A DNA stretch of 64,000 nucleotides from G963663615 sp963663615 (GTDB lineage: Bacteria; Bacteroidota; Ignavibacteria; Ignavibacteriales; Melioribacteraceae). Within the stretch, counting starts at the first letter, position 1, and the number at the start of each line of letters is the position of its first letter. A model generated the notes under the pieces. The model worked only from the letters and a program-made list of their open reading frames with translations, searched no databases and was not told the DNA's origin. Location: positions 1,364,001 to 1,428,000 of the forward strand of contig OY760517.1 in assembly GCA_963663615.1 (NCBI GenBank), written 5' to 3'. Shown piece after piece: positions 27,984-37,763 of this stretch. The position numbers and the translations under genes were made by a program.

Positions 27984-28007
27984 TTTGCCACTTTTCAGGA
28001 GAATAAA

Positions 28008-28586
28008 ATGCTGCTAATTATAGACAACCAAAGCAGTTTCATTAAGAAGTTCAAGAGGAATTTCCTTGCGGAACAGGACTTCGATTATATATTCTTTGAC
28101 CATAATCAGCCAATAACTTTATCAGCCAAAAGTGATATAACGGGAATTATATTATCTGGTGGCAAGGGTAACCCATATGAACCATTAAACCTTACGTCAA
28201 ATTTTATTGCCATGATGAATTATAATGTTCCAATTTTAGGCTTTTGTCTTGGACATGAAATTATAGCTGTTGCATATAGAGGCAGGATAAAAAAGCTGCC
28301 TGAATATAATACTAAAAAAGAAAAAATAAGCATTACTGTTCCAGATGACCCCATATTTGAGGGCATTGAATCCAAAGAATTATATTTAGCTCGCCGTCAT
28401 CATTTCCATGTGTCTGATTTGCCACCAGATTTTGTTAGTTTGGCTGAATCGGAGCTCACACCAAATGAGATAATAAGGCATAAGAAAAAACAAATTTATG
28501 GATTTCAAGCACATCCTGAGGTATCGGGTGAGGTAGGTATAAAGCTGGTAAAAAACTTCTTAAAGATGTGTAATTTTAATATATAA
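28008..28586 (+). CDS. Class I glutamine amidotransferase, stand-alone
   Basis: 192 residues. The catalytic triad is complete: Cys80 in GFCLGHE, His169 and Glu171 in FQAHPEVSG. The oxyanion block SGGKGNPYEP is present and HHFHVSDLP resembles the GATase domain of GMP synthase (archaeal-type separate subunit). Ammonia would be passed to an unknown acceptor enzyme. ATG 28008 has AGGAG upstream; the long frame from 27852 overlaps the channel gene and is rejected. It lies 14 nt before an ATP-grasp ligase fusion, so the two likely act in one pathway where the ligase may use a GATase product or ammonia. Confidence 0.88.
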   Translation: MLLIIDNQSSFIKKFKRNFLAEQDFDYIFFDHNQPITLSAKSDITGIILSGGKGNPYEPLNLTSNFIAMMNYNVPILGFCLGHEIIAVAYRGRIKKLPEYNTKKEKISITVPDDPIFEGIESKELYLARRHHFHVSDLPPDFVSLAESELTPNEIIRHKKKQIYGFQAHPEVSGEVGIKLVKNFLKMCNFNI

Positions 28587-28600
28587 CTCCGGAGTTAAAA

Positions 28601-30766
28601 TTGAAGGTTGCGATTATTTATAACAAGGATGTATCGAGGGTTATTAACAGGTTTGGAATGCAGAATAAGGAGATGTATAAACCCGATACAATTAAAATGG
28701 TTGCCCAGGCTCTTGAGGCAGGAGGGCATAATGTTGGTATAATTGATGGTGATATGAATGTTATAGAACGCATTCAGGATTTTATACCCAGTGTTATGGA
28801 AGGTGAAAGAATGGGTATGGTATTTAACATGGCATACGGTATTCAGGGCGAGGGTAGATACACCCATATTCCCTCAATGCTAGAGATGCTTGGAATACCT
28901 TATGTTGGTTCTTCTCCTTCTGGTCATGCCCTTGCCCTTGATAAAGTGGTAACTAAAATTATTTTACAGAAATACAATTTACCTACTCCCGAATTTTGGG
29001 TATTTGCAACTGATGATGTTGAAGGTAGCGATATAAAATTTCCGGTTATAGTTAAGCCGAAAATGGAATCTGTTTCTTTTGGTTTACGAGTTGTTGATAA
29101 TTATGCCGATTTAAAAGAAGCAGTTAAATTTATAATTGATGAATTTCAGCAAAATGCACTTGTTGAGCAATTTATACCGGGAAGGGAATTTGCTGTTGGT
29201 TTATTAGGAAATAATCCTGTTGAAGCTTTCCCTGTGTTGGAAATTGATCTGGAGAATGATCCTAATGCTATACAGACTTATGAACATAAAACGGCAAAGC
29301 AGAAAAGAAAAATATGTCCTGCAGATTTAAGTGAAGAAAAAATAAACGAAATTACACAAATAAGTATTGATGCATTCAAGGCATTACAGCTAAGAGATTT
29401 TGCCAGGGTTGATTTACGTATGGATAAGGATGGAAATGTTTATATCCTTGAGCTTAACTCAATGGCAAGTTTGGGAGCAACAGGTTCATATCCGCATGCT
29501 GCAAAGGTTGCCGGATATGATTTTACCGCCTTGGCAAACAGAATGCTGGAAGTAGCTGCAAGAAGATATTTTCTAAATCCGGAAGCAGGAACATCAGAGG
29601 TAAAATCTGATAAAAAGGTACCGGTACAGGTAAAAATAAGAAGGTTTTTGCGAGGCAGGGAAGCAGAGTATGTAAGAATACTAACTTCATTTGTTAATAC
29701 AAATACCTATGTAAGAAACGCAGAAGGTGTTAATAATCTTGCAGATAAACTCAAAAAAACATTTGCTTCACTTGGGTTGCATTTTCAATCGTTTAACCAG
29801 ATTGAAGTTGGTAACATAAACTATTTTAGTAATTCGAGTACCGAGAATATTGATATACTGTTTCTCTGTAATCTCGATAATGATAAAAAGCTTAATGAAC
29901 ATGAGTATTATCATGAATCGGAACTAAAACTCTTTGGCACTGGTATTTGGGAAAACAAGGGCGGTTTGGTTTCGTTAATTGCTGCGTTGCAAGCATTACG
30001 TTTTACCAAACAACTTCGCAAAATAAAAATTGGAATACTTTGTACTACTGATGATTCACTTCAAGGTAAGTTTGCACAGAACCTGATTACTAGGTTTGCA
30101 TCTACATCAAGATATGTTGTGGGATTACATGGTGCATTCAGAGATGGTGGTATTGTTACTTCCCGTTCAGGGGCGGCAGTTTACAAACTTGAGATGACTC
30201 ACTCGCAAAATGATGATGCAGCTGGTGTTGCAGCCGCCGCTTCACAATTCCTGAAAATTGTTACAGCGATGGGTGAGTTTAGCAAACCTGACGATGGTCT
30301 GGTTATAGCTCCTGGTAATCTAAATATAGAAACTAATATAACTGAACCGTATATACATTCCTCAGTAAGGTTAAGTGTAAGATTTAATGATCTTGTCCAG
30401 ATGGAAGAGACTGATAAAAAAATACGTACACTATTAAAAAAGAAAGTGTATAAAGCATTAAAAATTCAGCTTGATGGTGGTATAAGACGCCCGTCAATGA
30501 AATTAAATGAAAACTCGGAAGAGTTTATAAAACTAATTAAAAAAGTTGCTGGCAAGCTTGATATTAACTTACGTGAAGAACATAGGTGGAGTTCGGCTGA
30601 TATATGTTATATCAATAACGAAAAGCCTCTGATCGATGGCGTTGGTCCTGCCGGAGCAAAACCAAATAACAAATCGGAATATATTCTTAAACACAGTTTA
30701 TTGGAACGAGCAGCACTAATTGCATCAATTTTAATAGAATTGACACAAAATAATTTAGTCGAGTAG
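28601..30766 (+). CDS. D-Ala-D-Ala-ligase-like ATP-grasp enzyme fused to a degenerate M20 peptidase domain
   Basis: 721 residues; start TTG 28601 with CCGGAG 6 nt upstream. Residues 1-~335 form a Ddl-like ATP-grasp ligase: YVGSSPSGHALALDKVVTK, FPVIVKPKMESVS, VEQFIPGREFAVG, and the metal block DFARVDLRMDKDGNVYILELNSM. Residues ~355-721 follow the M20/carboxypeptidase-G2 layout: RILTSFVNTNT, GVNNLADKLKK, LFGTGIWENKGGLVSLIAAL, CTTDDSLQG, VTSRSGAAVYKLE and GVGPAGAKPNNKSEYI. Most metal ligands of the family appear changed (HxD reads NLD, ADxKGG reads WENKGG, DEE reads DDS, the last His is missing), so this half may be a non-catalytic or altered domain. The substrate is unknown; an amino-acid or peptide ligation is likely. 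It is co-transcribed with the GATase. Confidence 0.85.
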   Translation: MKVAIIYNKDVSRVINRFGMQNKEMYKPDTIKMVAQALEAGGHNVGIIDGDMNVIERIQDFIPSVMEGERMGMVFNMAYGIQGEGRYTHIPSMLEMLGIPYVGSSPSGHALALDKVVTKIILQKYNLPTPEFWVFATDDVEGSDIKFPVIVKPKMESVSFGLRVVDNYADLKEAVKFIIDEFQQNALVEQFIPGREFAVGLLGNNPVEAFPVLEIDLENDPNAIQTYEHKTAKQKRKICPADLSEEKINEITQISIDAFKALQLRDFARVDLRMDKDGNVYILELNSMASLGATGSYPHAAKVAGYDFTALANRMLEVAARRYFLNPEAGTSEVKSDKKVPVQVKIRRFLRGREAEYVRILTSFVNTNTYVRNAEGVNNLADKLKKTFASLGLHFQSFNQIEVGNINYFSNSSTENIDILFLCNLDNDKKLNEHEYYHESELKLFGTGIWENKGGLVSLIAALQALRFTKQLRKIKIGILCTTDDSLQGKFAQNLITRFASTSRYVVGLHGAFRDGGIVTSRSGAAVYKLEMTHSQNDDAAGVAAAASQFLKIVTAMGEFSKPDDGLVIAPGNLNIETNITEPYIHSSVRLSVRFNDLVQMEETDKKIRTLLKKKVYKALKIQLDGGIRRPSMKLNENSEEFIKLIKKVAGKLDINLREEHRWSSADICYINNEKPLIDGVGPAGAKPNNKSEYILKHSLLERAALIASILIELTQNNLVE

Positions 30767-30859
30767 CTAAACTATTTAATAAATGGTGCAATTTGTCTTT
30801 AGTTTTATTATATTATTTTTACTCGGGAGGTTGTAATATTTAATATTACATTTAAGGGT

Positions 30860-30892
30860 AGGAGCTAACCACACCAGTGGTAGCTCCTTTTT
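30860..30892 (+). terminator. Intrinsic terminator after the ATP-grasp fusion gene
   Basis: Stem AGGAGCTA-CCAC / GTGG-TAGCTCCT with one bulged A, loop ACCA, then TTTTT. It lies ~95 nt after the stop at 30766. Confidence 0.88.
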
Positions 30893-30904
30893 AATTTTAA
30901 AGTG

Positions 30905-33820
30905 TTATTTAAGTAACAACATCTTTTTAGTACTGGTAAAATTACTTCCGTTCTCAGAATTTGCAGAAAGAGTATAAATATAAATACCACTTGAGAGGTT
31001 ATTTCCATTAAAGTGATATTTATGAACACCGGCATCATAGTTGTTTTCAAATGTTGAAACCAGCTCACCAAGTGTATTATAAACATTGAATATAACCTTG
31101 CTGCTCTGGGGTAATGTAAAGCTTATGTCTGTTGCCGGATTAAATGGATTTGGATAGTTTTGGGACAGTTCAAAGTTTTCCGGCATTGAATTAACGGATT
31201 TTACAGAAATGCTACCAGACCCTCTTGCAATACTAATAGAGCTGCCATCTTCAACCAAAGAACCATTAACATAAATATTGGAGCCTTTTGCTGAAATTGT
31301 AACCGGGTATTCCGCTCCCGTAAGTTTTATCCTATTTTCAGATTCAGTTCTTGTTATGAAAGTATTATCAGCAAACCTGGCATCAAAAACACCATTTGGT
31401 GGTAATGGAGGCATTAAGCTATGCTCCGTATTTTGTTTTCCAAAGTATAATTGCGTACCGTTTCCTTTCGCATCAAGTATTGTTAGCGAAGCGGTTTTAT
31501 CAAATTTGTTCTCTTCCTGAGGTTTTCTCAAGCTTTCATCAAGCGAAATTGTCCCATCCTGGGATGCATTTACCCAGTATCCTTTACCCGGTTCAAGCGT
31601 TGTAGTTACCTGATAGCCATTATTGAAACAGAAAAACTCGGATGCTATAATACTTGATGGTACAGTAGTTATTGATGAAACACTTACTGCATTTTCAAAC
31701 GGACCAATAATATTCCATCCTTCATTAAGTTGTATTGATTTGGATGATTGATAGCCTTGCATTAGTACTGATTGCTGGGAATCAAATTTTAGCCAGTAGC
31801 CAATGCCAGAAGATAAATCTTCGGTTGAGGAATATCCATTATCGAAAGCAAAAGCATCGGAAGAGGCATTAGGAAAAACACTTGATACATTATTTGCAGG
31901 ATTATTATAAGGTACTGAAACCAGATTCCATCCTTCGGAGTACTGAACTGTTTGCTGCATCATTACATCATCAAGGTTATCGGTGTACCATACACCGGCT
32001 TCCTGTACAGAGGCGTACAACCTGTTACTGCTAACCGAGAAGCTAACAAAACGGAAGTCATTAAAGAAATGCGAAGCTTTTTCAACCCATTGCCCGTCAA
32101 CAAATTTGTAGAAGTAATTTTCTTCGTTAAGTCTTATGTAAATATAAAGTGAATTGTTGTATTCAATAAAAGTCTGGTAAAATGCATCTGTATAATCAAC
32201 TTCAGGTAAACCATCGTTAATTAGGTTCCATTGAGTTGATAGTTCATCATAAAACAAAACATCTCTATATGCACCCGCAAAAACCATTGAACCTGAACTT
32301 GCAAAGTTGGAAACATAACTGTTATTTAAACCATCTTCAAAATGTGACCAGTTTGCACCTCCATTAGTTGATCGGTAAATACCTTCATACGAGCGTATTA
32401 CCAGTGCATTGCCACTTGCATAAAAGTGGTAAATGGGCACTTTTACTGATCCTTCAGAAGGTAATCCGTTTGATATTGCCTGCCACGAATCACCATTGTT
32501 GGTGGATCTGTAAACACCTCCTGCTTCCCAAACCGGTGGCAAGTGAGTTCTTGCCCTCATTCTGTGGAATGCAGCATATATATAACCATTGTTCTCATCA
32601 CAAAAAAGTCTTCTTACTGAGTTTTTATAGCTTGACGGAATACCGGTTGAGGCGTTTTGCCATGTTGTACCCATATCAGTTGATTTAACAATACCGTGTT
32701 CTGATGCTGCTAAAACAATTCCATTATTAGAAACATATTCATAATTGTTGAATGGATATGTTTCCCAGTTAATACCTGCATCAACGGTTTTATAACTGGC
32801 GTTGTTTGTTTTGGAAATAACAATATTTTCACTTATTGAATATACAGTTGAGTTTGTAGCAATTAAACCATTGTTAATAATCTGGGATGAACCATTATCT
32901 ATATCAGTTAGGGTGATACCATCTCCACTATACGTATATATGGTACCATTTTTAATCTTGGCTCTATACCCACCTTCCAGCAACATAACTTCTTGCCAGG
33001 TAGTATCCTGAAGTGTATAATATTTTTCATCGATTTGATTATAAAGGTATAGTCTGTCATTATCCAACTCCAGGTTACGAGTTGAAATATATTGAAAATC
33101 ACTTGTAGGAAGACCATTATTAAAAATTGTCCAGTTGAATCCACCATCGAATGAGCGATATACATTATTATTTGTATTAGCAACAAGGTAACCATCATAA
33201 TTAACAATTCCGTAAACATAACTAGGATCAGAAATTCCCTGAGCTATTACCCAGTTTTCGCCATTATCCGAAGTAACATACATACCTCTCGGTAAAGGAT
33301 AAACCGAAGTTTCGCAACCTATTGCATAGGTGGAATCTGTTATACCGACTGATTCAAAATCTATAAGATCCTGCAATGTTGGTTCACCAAACAGCATAGT
33401 ATTTGCAGTTGTACCAACTAATGGGTTTTCCCAGTTTATTCCATCTTCGGAAACATATAATGTATCGGAAATTACAGTGTACAGCTTATTCTCTTTTTCA
33501 AACAGCATTGTACAATCACCGCTAATTATATTATCTGTCCAGGTTGTACCCAAATCATCAGAGCGTTTTAATCCCTCATCGGAACCTGCAAAGAGTATTT
33601 CGTTGAAATATTCAAGTTGATCGGAATAATCAACACGACCCTGGCGTGTCCATTCAACACCATCATAATAAAAAATATGTCCAACATACGATACTGCAAA
33701 AATTTGCTCCCCATCAAGAGTAATAGTTGTGAAATTTGCTCCCTCAGGTCCTGATGTCTGCTTCCAGCCGGAAGCGAAAAGTGTTGATGTAATAAGTATT
33801 AGCGTTAATAGTATTCTCAT
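30905..33820 (-). CDS. T9SS-exported protein with BNR/YCF48-like propeller repeats
   Basis: 971 residues (ATG 33820 chosen, GGGGATC upstream, in-frame TTG at 33823). Signal peptide MRILLTLILITSTLFASG. The first ~560 residues hold repeated blades with 'STNGGANWSHF', 'RSTNNGDSWQAI' and 'TSDNGENW' (Asp-box/sortilin-like photosystem-assembly motif S-x-D/N-G-G-x-x-W). A repeated module follows at ~600-720, each copy with GWN(L/I) and GYW(L/V) blocks. The end carries NYPNPFNPATDISFTLP and SSGIYIYTLSA, the T9SS sorting domain. It is therefore secreted or surface bound; the ligand is unknown. No partner gene is adjacent. Confidence 0.88.
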   Translation of the reverse strand: MRILLTLILITSTLFASGWKQTSGPEGANFTTITLDGEQIFAVSYVGHIFYYDGVEWTRQGRVDYSDQLEYFNEILFAGSDEGLKRSDDLGTTWTDNIISGDCTMLFEKENKLYTVISDTLYVSEDGINWENPLVGTTANTMLFGEPTLQDLIDFESVGITDSTYAIGCETSVYPLPRGMYVTSDNGENWVIAQGISDPSYVYGIVNYDGYLVANTNNNVYRSFDGGFNWTIFNNGLPTSDFQYISTRNLELDNDRLYLYNQIDEKYYTLQDTTWQEVMLLEGGYRAKIKNGTIYTYSGDGITLTDIDNGSSQIINNGLIATNSTVYSISENIVISKTNNASYKTVDAGINWETYPFNNYEYVSNNGIVLAASEHGIVKSTDMGTTWQNASTGIPSSYKNSVRRLFCDENNGYIYAAFHRMRARTHLPPVWEAGGVYRSTNNGDSWQAISNGLPSEGSVKVPIYHFYASGNALVIRSYEGIYRSTNGGANWSHFEDGLNNSYVSNFASSGSMVFAGAYRDVLFYDELSTQWNLINDGLPEVDYTDAFYQTFIEYNNSLYIYIRLNEENYFYKFVDGQWVEKASHFFNDFRFVSFSVSSNRLYASVQEAGVWYTDNLDDVMMQQTVQYSEGWNLVSVPYNNPANNVSSVFPNASSDAFAFDNGYSSTEDLSSGIGYWLKFDSQQSVLMQGYQSSKSIQLNEGWNIIGPFENAVSVSSITTVPSSIIASEFFCFNNGYQVTTTLEPGKGYWVNASQDGTISLDESLRKPQEENKFDKTASLTILDAKGNGTQLYFGKQNTEHSLMPPLPPNGVFDARFADNTFITRTESENRIKLTGAEYPVTISAKGSNIYVNGSLVEDGSSISIARGSGSISVKSVNSMPENFELSQNYPNPFNPATDISFTLPQSSKVIFNVYNTLGELVSTFENNYDAGVHKYHFNGNNLSSGIYIYTLSANSENGSNFTSTKKMLLLK

Positions 33821-33910
33821 CAATTGATCCCCAAATATTAGTTAATTGCAATTTTAAGACTGGCTGTCTGATATTGTGATGTAATTATAACAGGATTGGT
33901 TGTCTTAATA

Positions 33911-33926
33911 TGTGATCTATTCCACA
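33911..33926. promoter_or_regulatory. CRP/FNR-family-like operator
   Basis: TGTGATCTATTCCACA matches TGTGA-N6-TCACA with one mismatch. It lies in the divergent region between the T9SS propeller gene (90 nt away) and the LIM-DA1 gene (~150 nt away). Confidence 0.55.
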
Positions 33927-34077
33927 ATTAAATAAAAGAAGATGTTAAATCTTAAAAAGTCGTAATTATAAACTCGTTTGGGCTATTAAAAATAAAAAAT
34001 GTTTTAACAACAGGTTAAAATTTGTATTTTGTTCTTAGAGGTTAAATGTTTAATATTTTTTACAAAAGAATACTTAT

Positions 34078-35154
34078 ATGACTAAAATAATTTATGTAGT
34101 GGTTATAGCAGCATTACTTTCGGGAGTATTGTACTCCCAGGAAAAGGTTTGTGAATATTGTAAAAAAGAGATAACGAGCGGTGCATATATACAGGTTGAC
34201 GGAAAATATTTTCATGAAAACCATTTTGTTTGTGCAAATTGCAGAAAATCTCTGGTTAACGGTTCTTTTTTCAAAAATGATAATAAATATTACGACAAGA
34301 AGTGCTACGATGAGCTTTTTGGTGTTGCTTGTGCATGGTGTGGTAAAATAATTGAGGGGGCTTATGTAACTTCAAACGGCAAAAATTATCATTCACACTG
34401 CTATGAAAATAATGTGGCTTTAAGGTGCGATTTGTGTGGGGGAACTATTTCAGGCAAATATTATAAGGATCATTGGGGGAATGTTTACCATGAAGCACAT
34501 GAGCATGAAACCGAAAAATGCAGATTTTGTTCAAGGTTAATTTCTCAAAAGTTGACAAATGGGGGTGTTAAATATAATGATGGTACTGTAGTTTGTGGCA
34601 TCTGCGATAAAAATGCCGTTAAGGATAATAATACCGCACGCAAGCTAATGAATGATTCAATGCAGAAACTTCGAAAGTACAATATAATCATAAACAGGAA
34701 AGATATTGGACTTGAATTAACTGACCAGAATACCTTGCAAAAATTATTCAGGGGAGCTAACGCTCATACAACCGGCTTTACTCATTATTCAGCCAAAACT
34801 ATTGATGGTAAAATTGTAGAGCAGGAATTTAAAATATACTGTTTATACGGTATGCCCATTCAAAGTTACATTGAAACGATATCCCACGAATTAATGCATG
34901 TTTGGCAAAATATAAATTCTCAGCAAAATGTTAAATCAGCTTTTTGTGAGGGTAGTTGCAATTATGCCGCATATCTTATTGTGAGTGAGTTACAAGATGA
35001 ATATTCCGAATACCTGATCAAATTACTAATGGAAGAGCCTGATCCTGATTACGGTGAGGGATTTAGAAGGGTTAAAAAGCTTGTTGATAACAAAGGACTT
35101 AACTATTGGCTTAATCATCTTAAAGCAAACAGGGATTTCCCGGAAGGTTATTAG
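34078..35154 (+). CDS. Secreted LIM-domain DA1-like zinc peptidase
   Basis: 358 residues with a signal peptide (cleavage near YSQEK). Residues ~22-185 hold successive LIM-like zinc-finger modules with Cys-x2-Cys pairs: CEYC/CANC, CAWC/HSHCYE, CDLC/H and CRFC/CGIC. The last ~150 residues carry SHELMHVWQ (His270, Glu271, His274) and Glu291 in CEGSCN, the gluzincin-like site of the DA1 peptidase family. Plant DA1 proteins have ubiquitin-interacting motifs, LIM domains and an HEMMH peptidase; here a signal peptide replaces the N-terminal motifs, so it acts outside the cytoplasm. No ubiquitin-like partner is seen nearby. Possible alternative: a general surface protease of the same fold. Confidence 0.82.
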   Translation: MTKIIYVVVIAALLSGVLYSQEKVCEYCKKEITSGAYIQVDGKYFHENHFVCANCRKSLVNGSFFKNDNKYYDKKCYDELFGVACAWCGKIIEGAYVTSNGKNYHSHCYENNVALRCDLCGGTISGKYYKDHWGNVYHEAHEHETEKCRFCSRLISQKLTNGGVKYNDGTVVCGICDKNAVKDNNTARKLMNDSMQKLRKYNIIINRKDIGLELTDQNTLQKLFRGANAHTTGFTHYSAKTIDGKIVEQEFKIYCLYGMPIQSYIETISHELMHVWQNINSQQNVKSAFCEGSCNYAAYLIVSELQDEYSEYLIKLLMEEPDPDYGEGFRRVKKLVDNKGLNYWLNHLKANRDFPEGY

Positions 35155-35317
35155 TACATTAAGCTCTTTTTTCCATTTTCTGATTTAGCGGGGGCAAATT
35201 CTCTTTTTTAAGAATTTCATCAACTTAAGTTTGAAATTTTATCTCTTTTTACAATGTCTAAACTGGAATAAATCTTGCAGTGGTTATAAATATTCAACTT
35301 ATAATTACTGGTGTACT

Positions 35318-36709
35318 ATGGATTTTATAAATGAAGAACAAATATACAGTTTACTTGAAGATAAATCTTTGTCCAATGTGGACTACCAAAAAGAGGTAAT
35401 TAGCAAGGCAAAAGAATCAAAAGGGCTTACCTTAAGAGAAAGTGCTGCCTTGCTACAAATTACTGACAAGGATGTACTTGACGAATTATACCATACAGCT
35501 CGCGAAATAAAAGAAAAAATTTATGGCAAACGCCTTGTTATGTTTGCCCCTCTATATGTAACAAACCAGTGTGTAAATAATTGCAAGTATTGTGCTTTTC
35601 GGAAGGATAACAAGGAATTAATAAGAAAAACTCTTTCTGTTCAGGAAATTAGAGAAGAATCCGAATTTTTGGTTAAACAGGGGCATAAAAGGGTTTTACT
35701 TGTTGCTGGTGAACATCCAAAAATGTCGTCATTAGAGTTTATTGGCGAATGTGTAAAGGCAATTTACGATATTAACATAAATGGTAACAATATACGTCGC
35801 ATAAATGTTAATACAGCACCTATGAGTGTTAACGATTTTAAGGTTCTTAAAAGTTTTGAAGTAGGTACATATCAATGTTTCCAGGAAACTTACCACTATG
35901 AAACGTATAAAGTTATGCACCCTTCGGGACCGAAGCGTGACTATTCATTCAGGTTAACTGCTATGGATAGAGCCATTGAAGCAGGTATTGATGATGTTGG
36001 TATTGGTGCACTATTTGGTTTAACTGATTACAGATTTGAAATGCTAGGTATGCTTCAGCATGCATTTTACCTTGATGAAAAGTTTGGTATTGGTCCGCAT
36101 ACAATTTCTGTACCGCGTCTTGAACCGGCACATAATGCTCCGGCAGCTGACAAGCCACCTTTTGCTGTTGCTGATGATGATTTTAGAAAGATGATTGCAA
36201 TATTAAGACTTGCTGTTCCATATACAGGTATAATTCTTTCAACAAGAGAAAGAGCCGAATTAAGACGTGAATTATTTGAGCTTGGAGTTTCTCAAATAAG
36301 TGCTGGTAGTAGAACTTCACCTGGTGCATATCACGAGTCTAAAGAAAGTATGAAAGAGCATGAAATGGAACAGTTCCAGCTTGGTGATCACCGATCACTT
36401 GAAGATGTGGTTGCTGATTGTTGCGATTTGGGTTACCTGCCAAGTTTTTGTACCGCATGTTACCGTACAGAGCGTACTGGTGACCGTTTTATGGCATTAG
36501 CAAAAACAGGTAATATTGGTAAGCTTTGTACTCCTAACGCATTGGCAACATTTAAAGAATATGTAAATGATTTTGCAACCGAGGAAACTGCTGAAAAAGC
36601 TAAAAAGCTTATTGAAAGAGAACTCAATACTGAGGAAGAGGCGATTGCAAATAAAACCCAAAAGATGATTAAACGCGTTGATGATGGCGAAAGGGATGTA
36701 TTCTTTTAG
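35318..36709 (+). CDS. hydG: HydG, radical SAM tyrosine lyase for [FeFe]-hydrogenase maturation
   Basis: HydG makes the CO and CN ligands of the H-cluster from tyrosine. Start ATG 35318 (MDFINEEQ) is chosen; the frame back to 35231 has no ribosome binding site. The 463-residue protein has the radical SAM motif at Cys85, Cys89 and Cys92 (CVNNCKYC) and the C-terminal cluster site CTACYR with a third Cys in GKLCTPNA, as in true HydG (not ThiH). It ends 5 nt before hydE. hydF and a hydrogenase structural gene are not in the window. Confidence 0.93.
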   Translation: MDFINEEQIYSLLEDKSLSNVDYQKEVISKAKESKGLTLRESAALLQITDKDVLDELYHTAREIKEKIYGKRLVMFAPLYVTNQCVNNCKYCAFRKDNKELIRKTLSVQEIREESEFLVKQGHKRVLLVAGEHPKMSSLEFIGECVKAIYDININGNNIRRINVNTAPMSVNDFKVLKSFEVGTYQCFQETYHYETYKVMHPSGPKRDYSFRLTAMDRAIEAGIDDVGIGALFGLTDYRFEMLGMLQHAFYLDEKFGIGPHTISVPRLEPAHNAPAADKPPFAVADDDFRKMIAILRLAVPYTGIILSTRERAELRRELFELGVSQISAGSRTSPGAYHESKESMKEHEMEQFQLGDHRSLEDVVADCCDLGYLPSFCTACYRTERTGDRFMALAKTGNIGKLCTPNALATFKEYVNDFATEETAEKAKKLIERELNTEEEAIANKTQKMIKRVDDGERDVFF

Positions 36710-36714
36710 GCAGT

Positions 36715-37719
36715 ATGGTTGCTATTGATAACATATTGCAAAAGGGAAAAACACTCAACAGGGAAGAAGTTATTTCACTGCTTGAGCTGCAAGATGATAA
36801 TGATATTTCCGAATTACTTTGTGCTGCCAACACCCTTAGAAAAGAGCAGATTGGTGAAGTGTATGCTTTGCGTGGAGTAATTGAATTTTCCAATTATTGT
36901 GAAAACAATTGTGTTTACTGTGCACAGCGTGAGGAAAATCATTCGTTGGACAGATTCCGCTTAACTGCCGATGAGATAATTGATATTACGCGTCATCTAA
37001 TAAACCGTGGTATTAAAAACATAGTATTGCAATCGGGGGAGGACTCCTTTTTCGATAATGATATTATATCTTATGTTATATACAGTATTAAAAAAATGAC
37101 CGGTGTTACTGTAACGCTTAATTTAGGTAAACGCCGGTTTGATGAATACCGTGCCTGGAAAATTGCAGGTGCGGCGGGTTACTATTTTAACCATGAAAGT
37201 ACAAACTCCGAGCTATACCAGTTGTATCGTAAAAATGGTGGTCCGGAAAACAAGAAACTTCATCTTAAATATATTAAAGACCTTGGTTACAAGGTTGGTA
37301 TGGGCGAAATAGTTGGGCTTCCGCATCAAACCACAAGCGATTTGGCGGATGATTTACTATTCCTGAAAAGTATTCCTGTCAATACAGTTGCTATTTCTCC
37401 GTTTACACCATTGGCTTTTACACCGTTCCAAAGTTATCCGCCGGCGGATATAAAGCTAACGCTGAAAGCAATAGCGGTTGCACGATTGCTGATGCCTAAT
37501 ATTGAGATAGTTTCGGGTGCTTTTCTTGACAGACTTGCAAAAAATGGAAGACTTACAGGTCTTGAAAGCGGGGCAAATGTTATTACACTTAACTTTACAA
37601 AAAATTACATAAAAGACCTTTCTCATTTTCGTGATTGTAACTGTATTAAAGATTTTATTTACAACGAACACACCTTGTTAGTAGCAAATATGAACAAATC
37701 CGGCTTAAAAATAATTTAA
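36715..37719 (+). CDS. hydE: HydE, radical SAM protein for [FeFe]-hydrogenase maturation
   Basis: 334 residues. The radical SAM motif is at Cys62, Cys66 and Cys69 (CENNCVYC), followed by NIVLQSGED and GMGEIVGLPHQT typical of HydE. HydE acts on an intermediate of the dithiomethylamine/H-cluster route. The optional second cluster (CX7CX2C in some HydE) is not complete here; the tail holds FRDCNCIKDF with two Cys only. It follows hydG with a 5-nt gap, so the two are translated together. Confidence 0.92.
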   Translation: MVAIDNILQKGKTLNREEVISLLELQDDNDISELLCAANTLRKEQIGEVYALRGVIEFSNYCENNCVYCAQREENHSLDRFRLTADEIIDITRHLINRGIKNIVLQSGEDSFFDNDIISYVIYSIKKMTGVTVTLNLGKRRFDEYRAWKIAGAAGYYFNHESTNSELYQLYRKNGGPENKKLHLKYIKDLGYKVGMGEIVGLPHQTTSDLADDLLFLKSIPVNTVAISPFTPLAFTPFQSYPPADIKLTLKAIAVARLLMPNIEIVSGAFLDRLAKNGRLTGLESGANVITLNFTKNYIKDLSHFRDCNCIKDFIYNEHTLLVANMNKSGLKII

Positions 37720-37763
37720 GTTATGCATTCTTTTGTCATTCCTTAAAATGTACCTTTATTTGT

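Noticed and set aside
27852..28007. A 52-codon N-terminal extension of the GATase gene.
   Set aside because: It overlaps the channel gene, has no domain similarity and the ATG at 28008 has a strong AGGAG site and a promoter just upstream.
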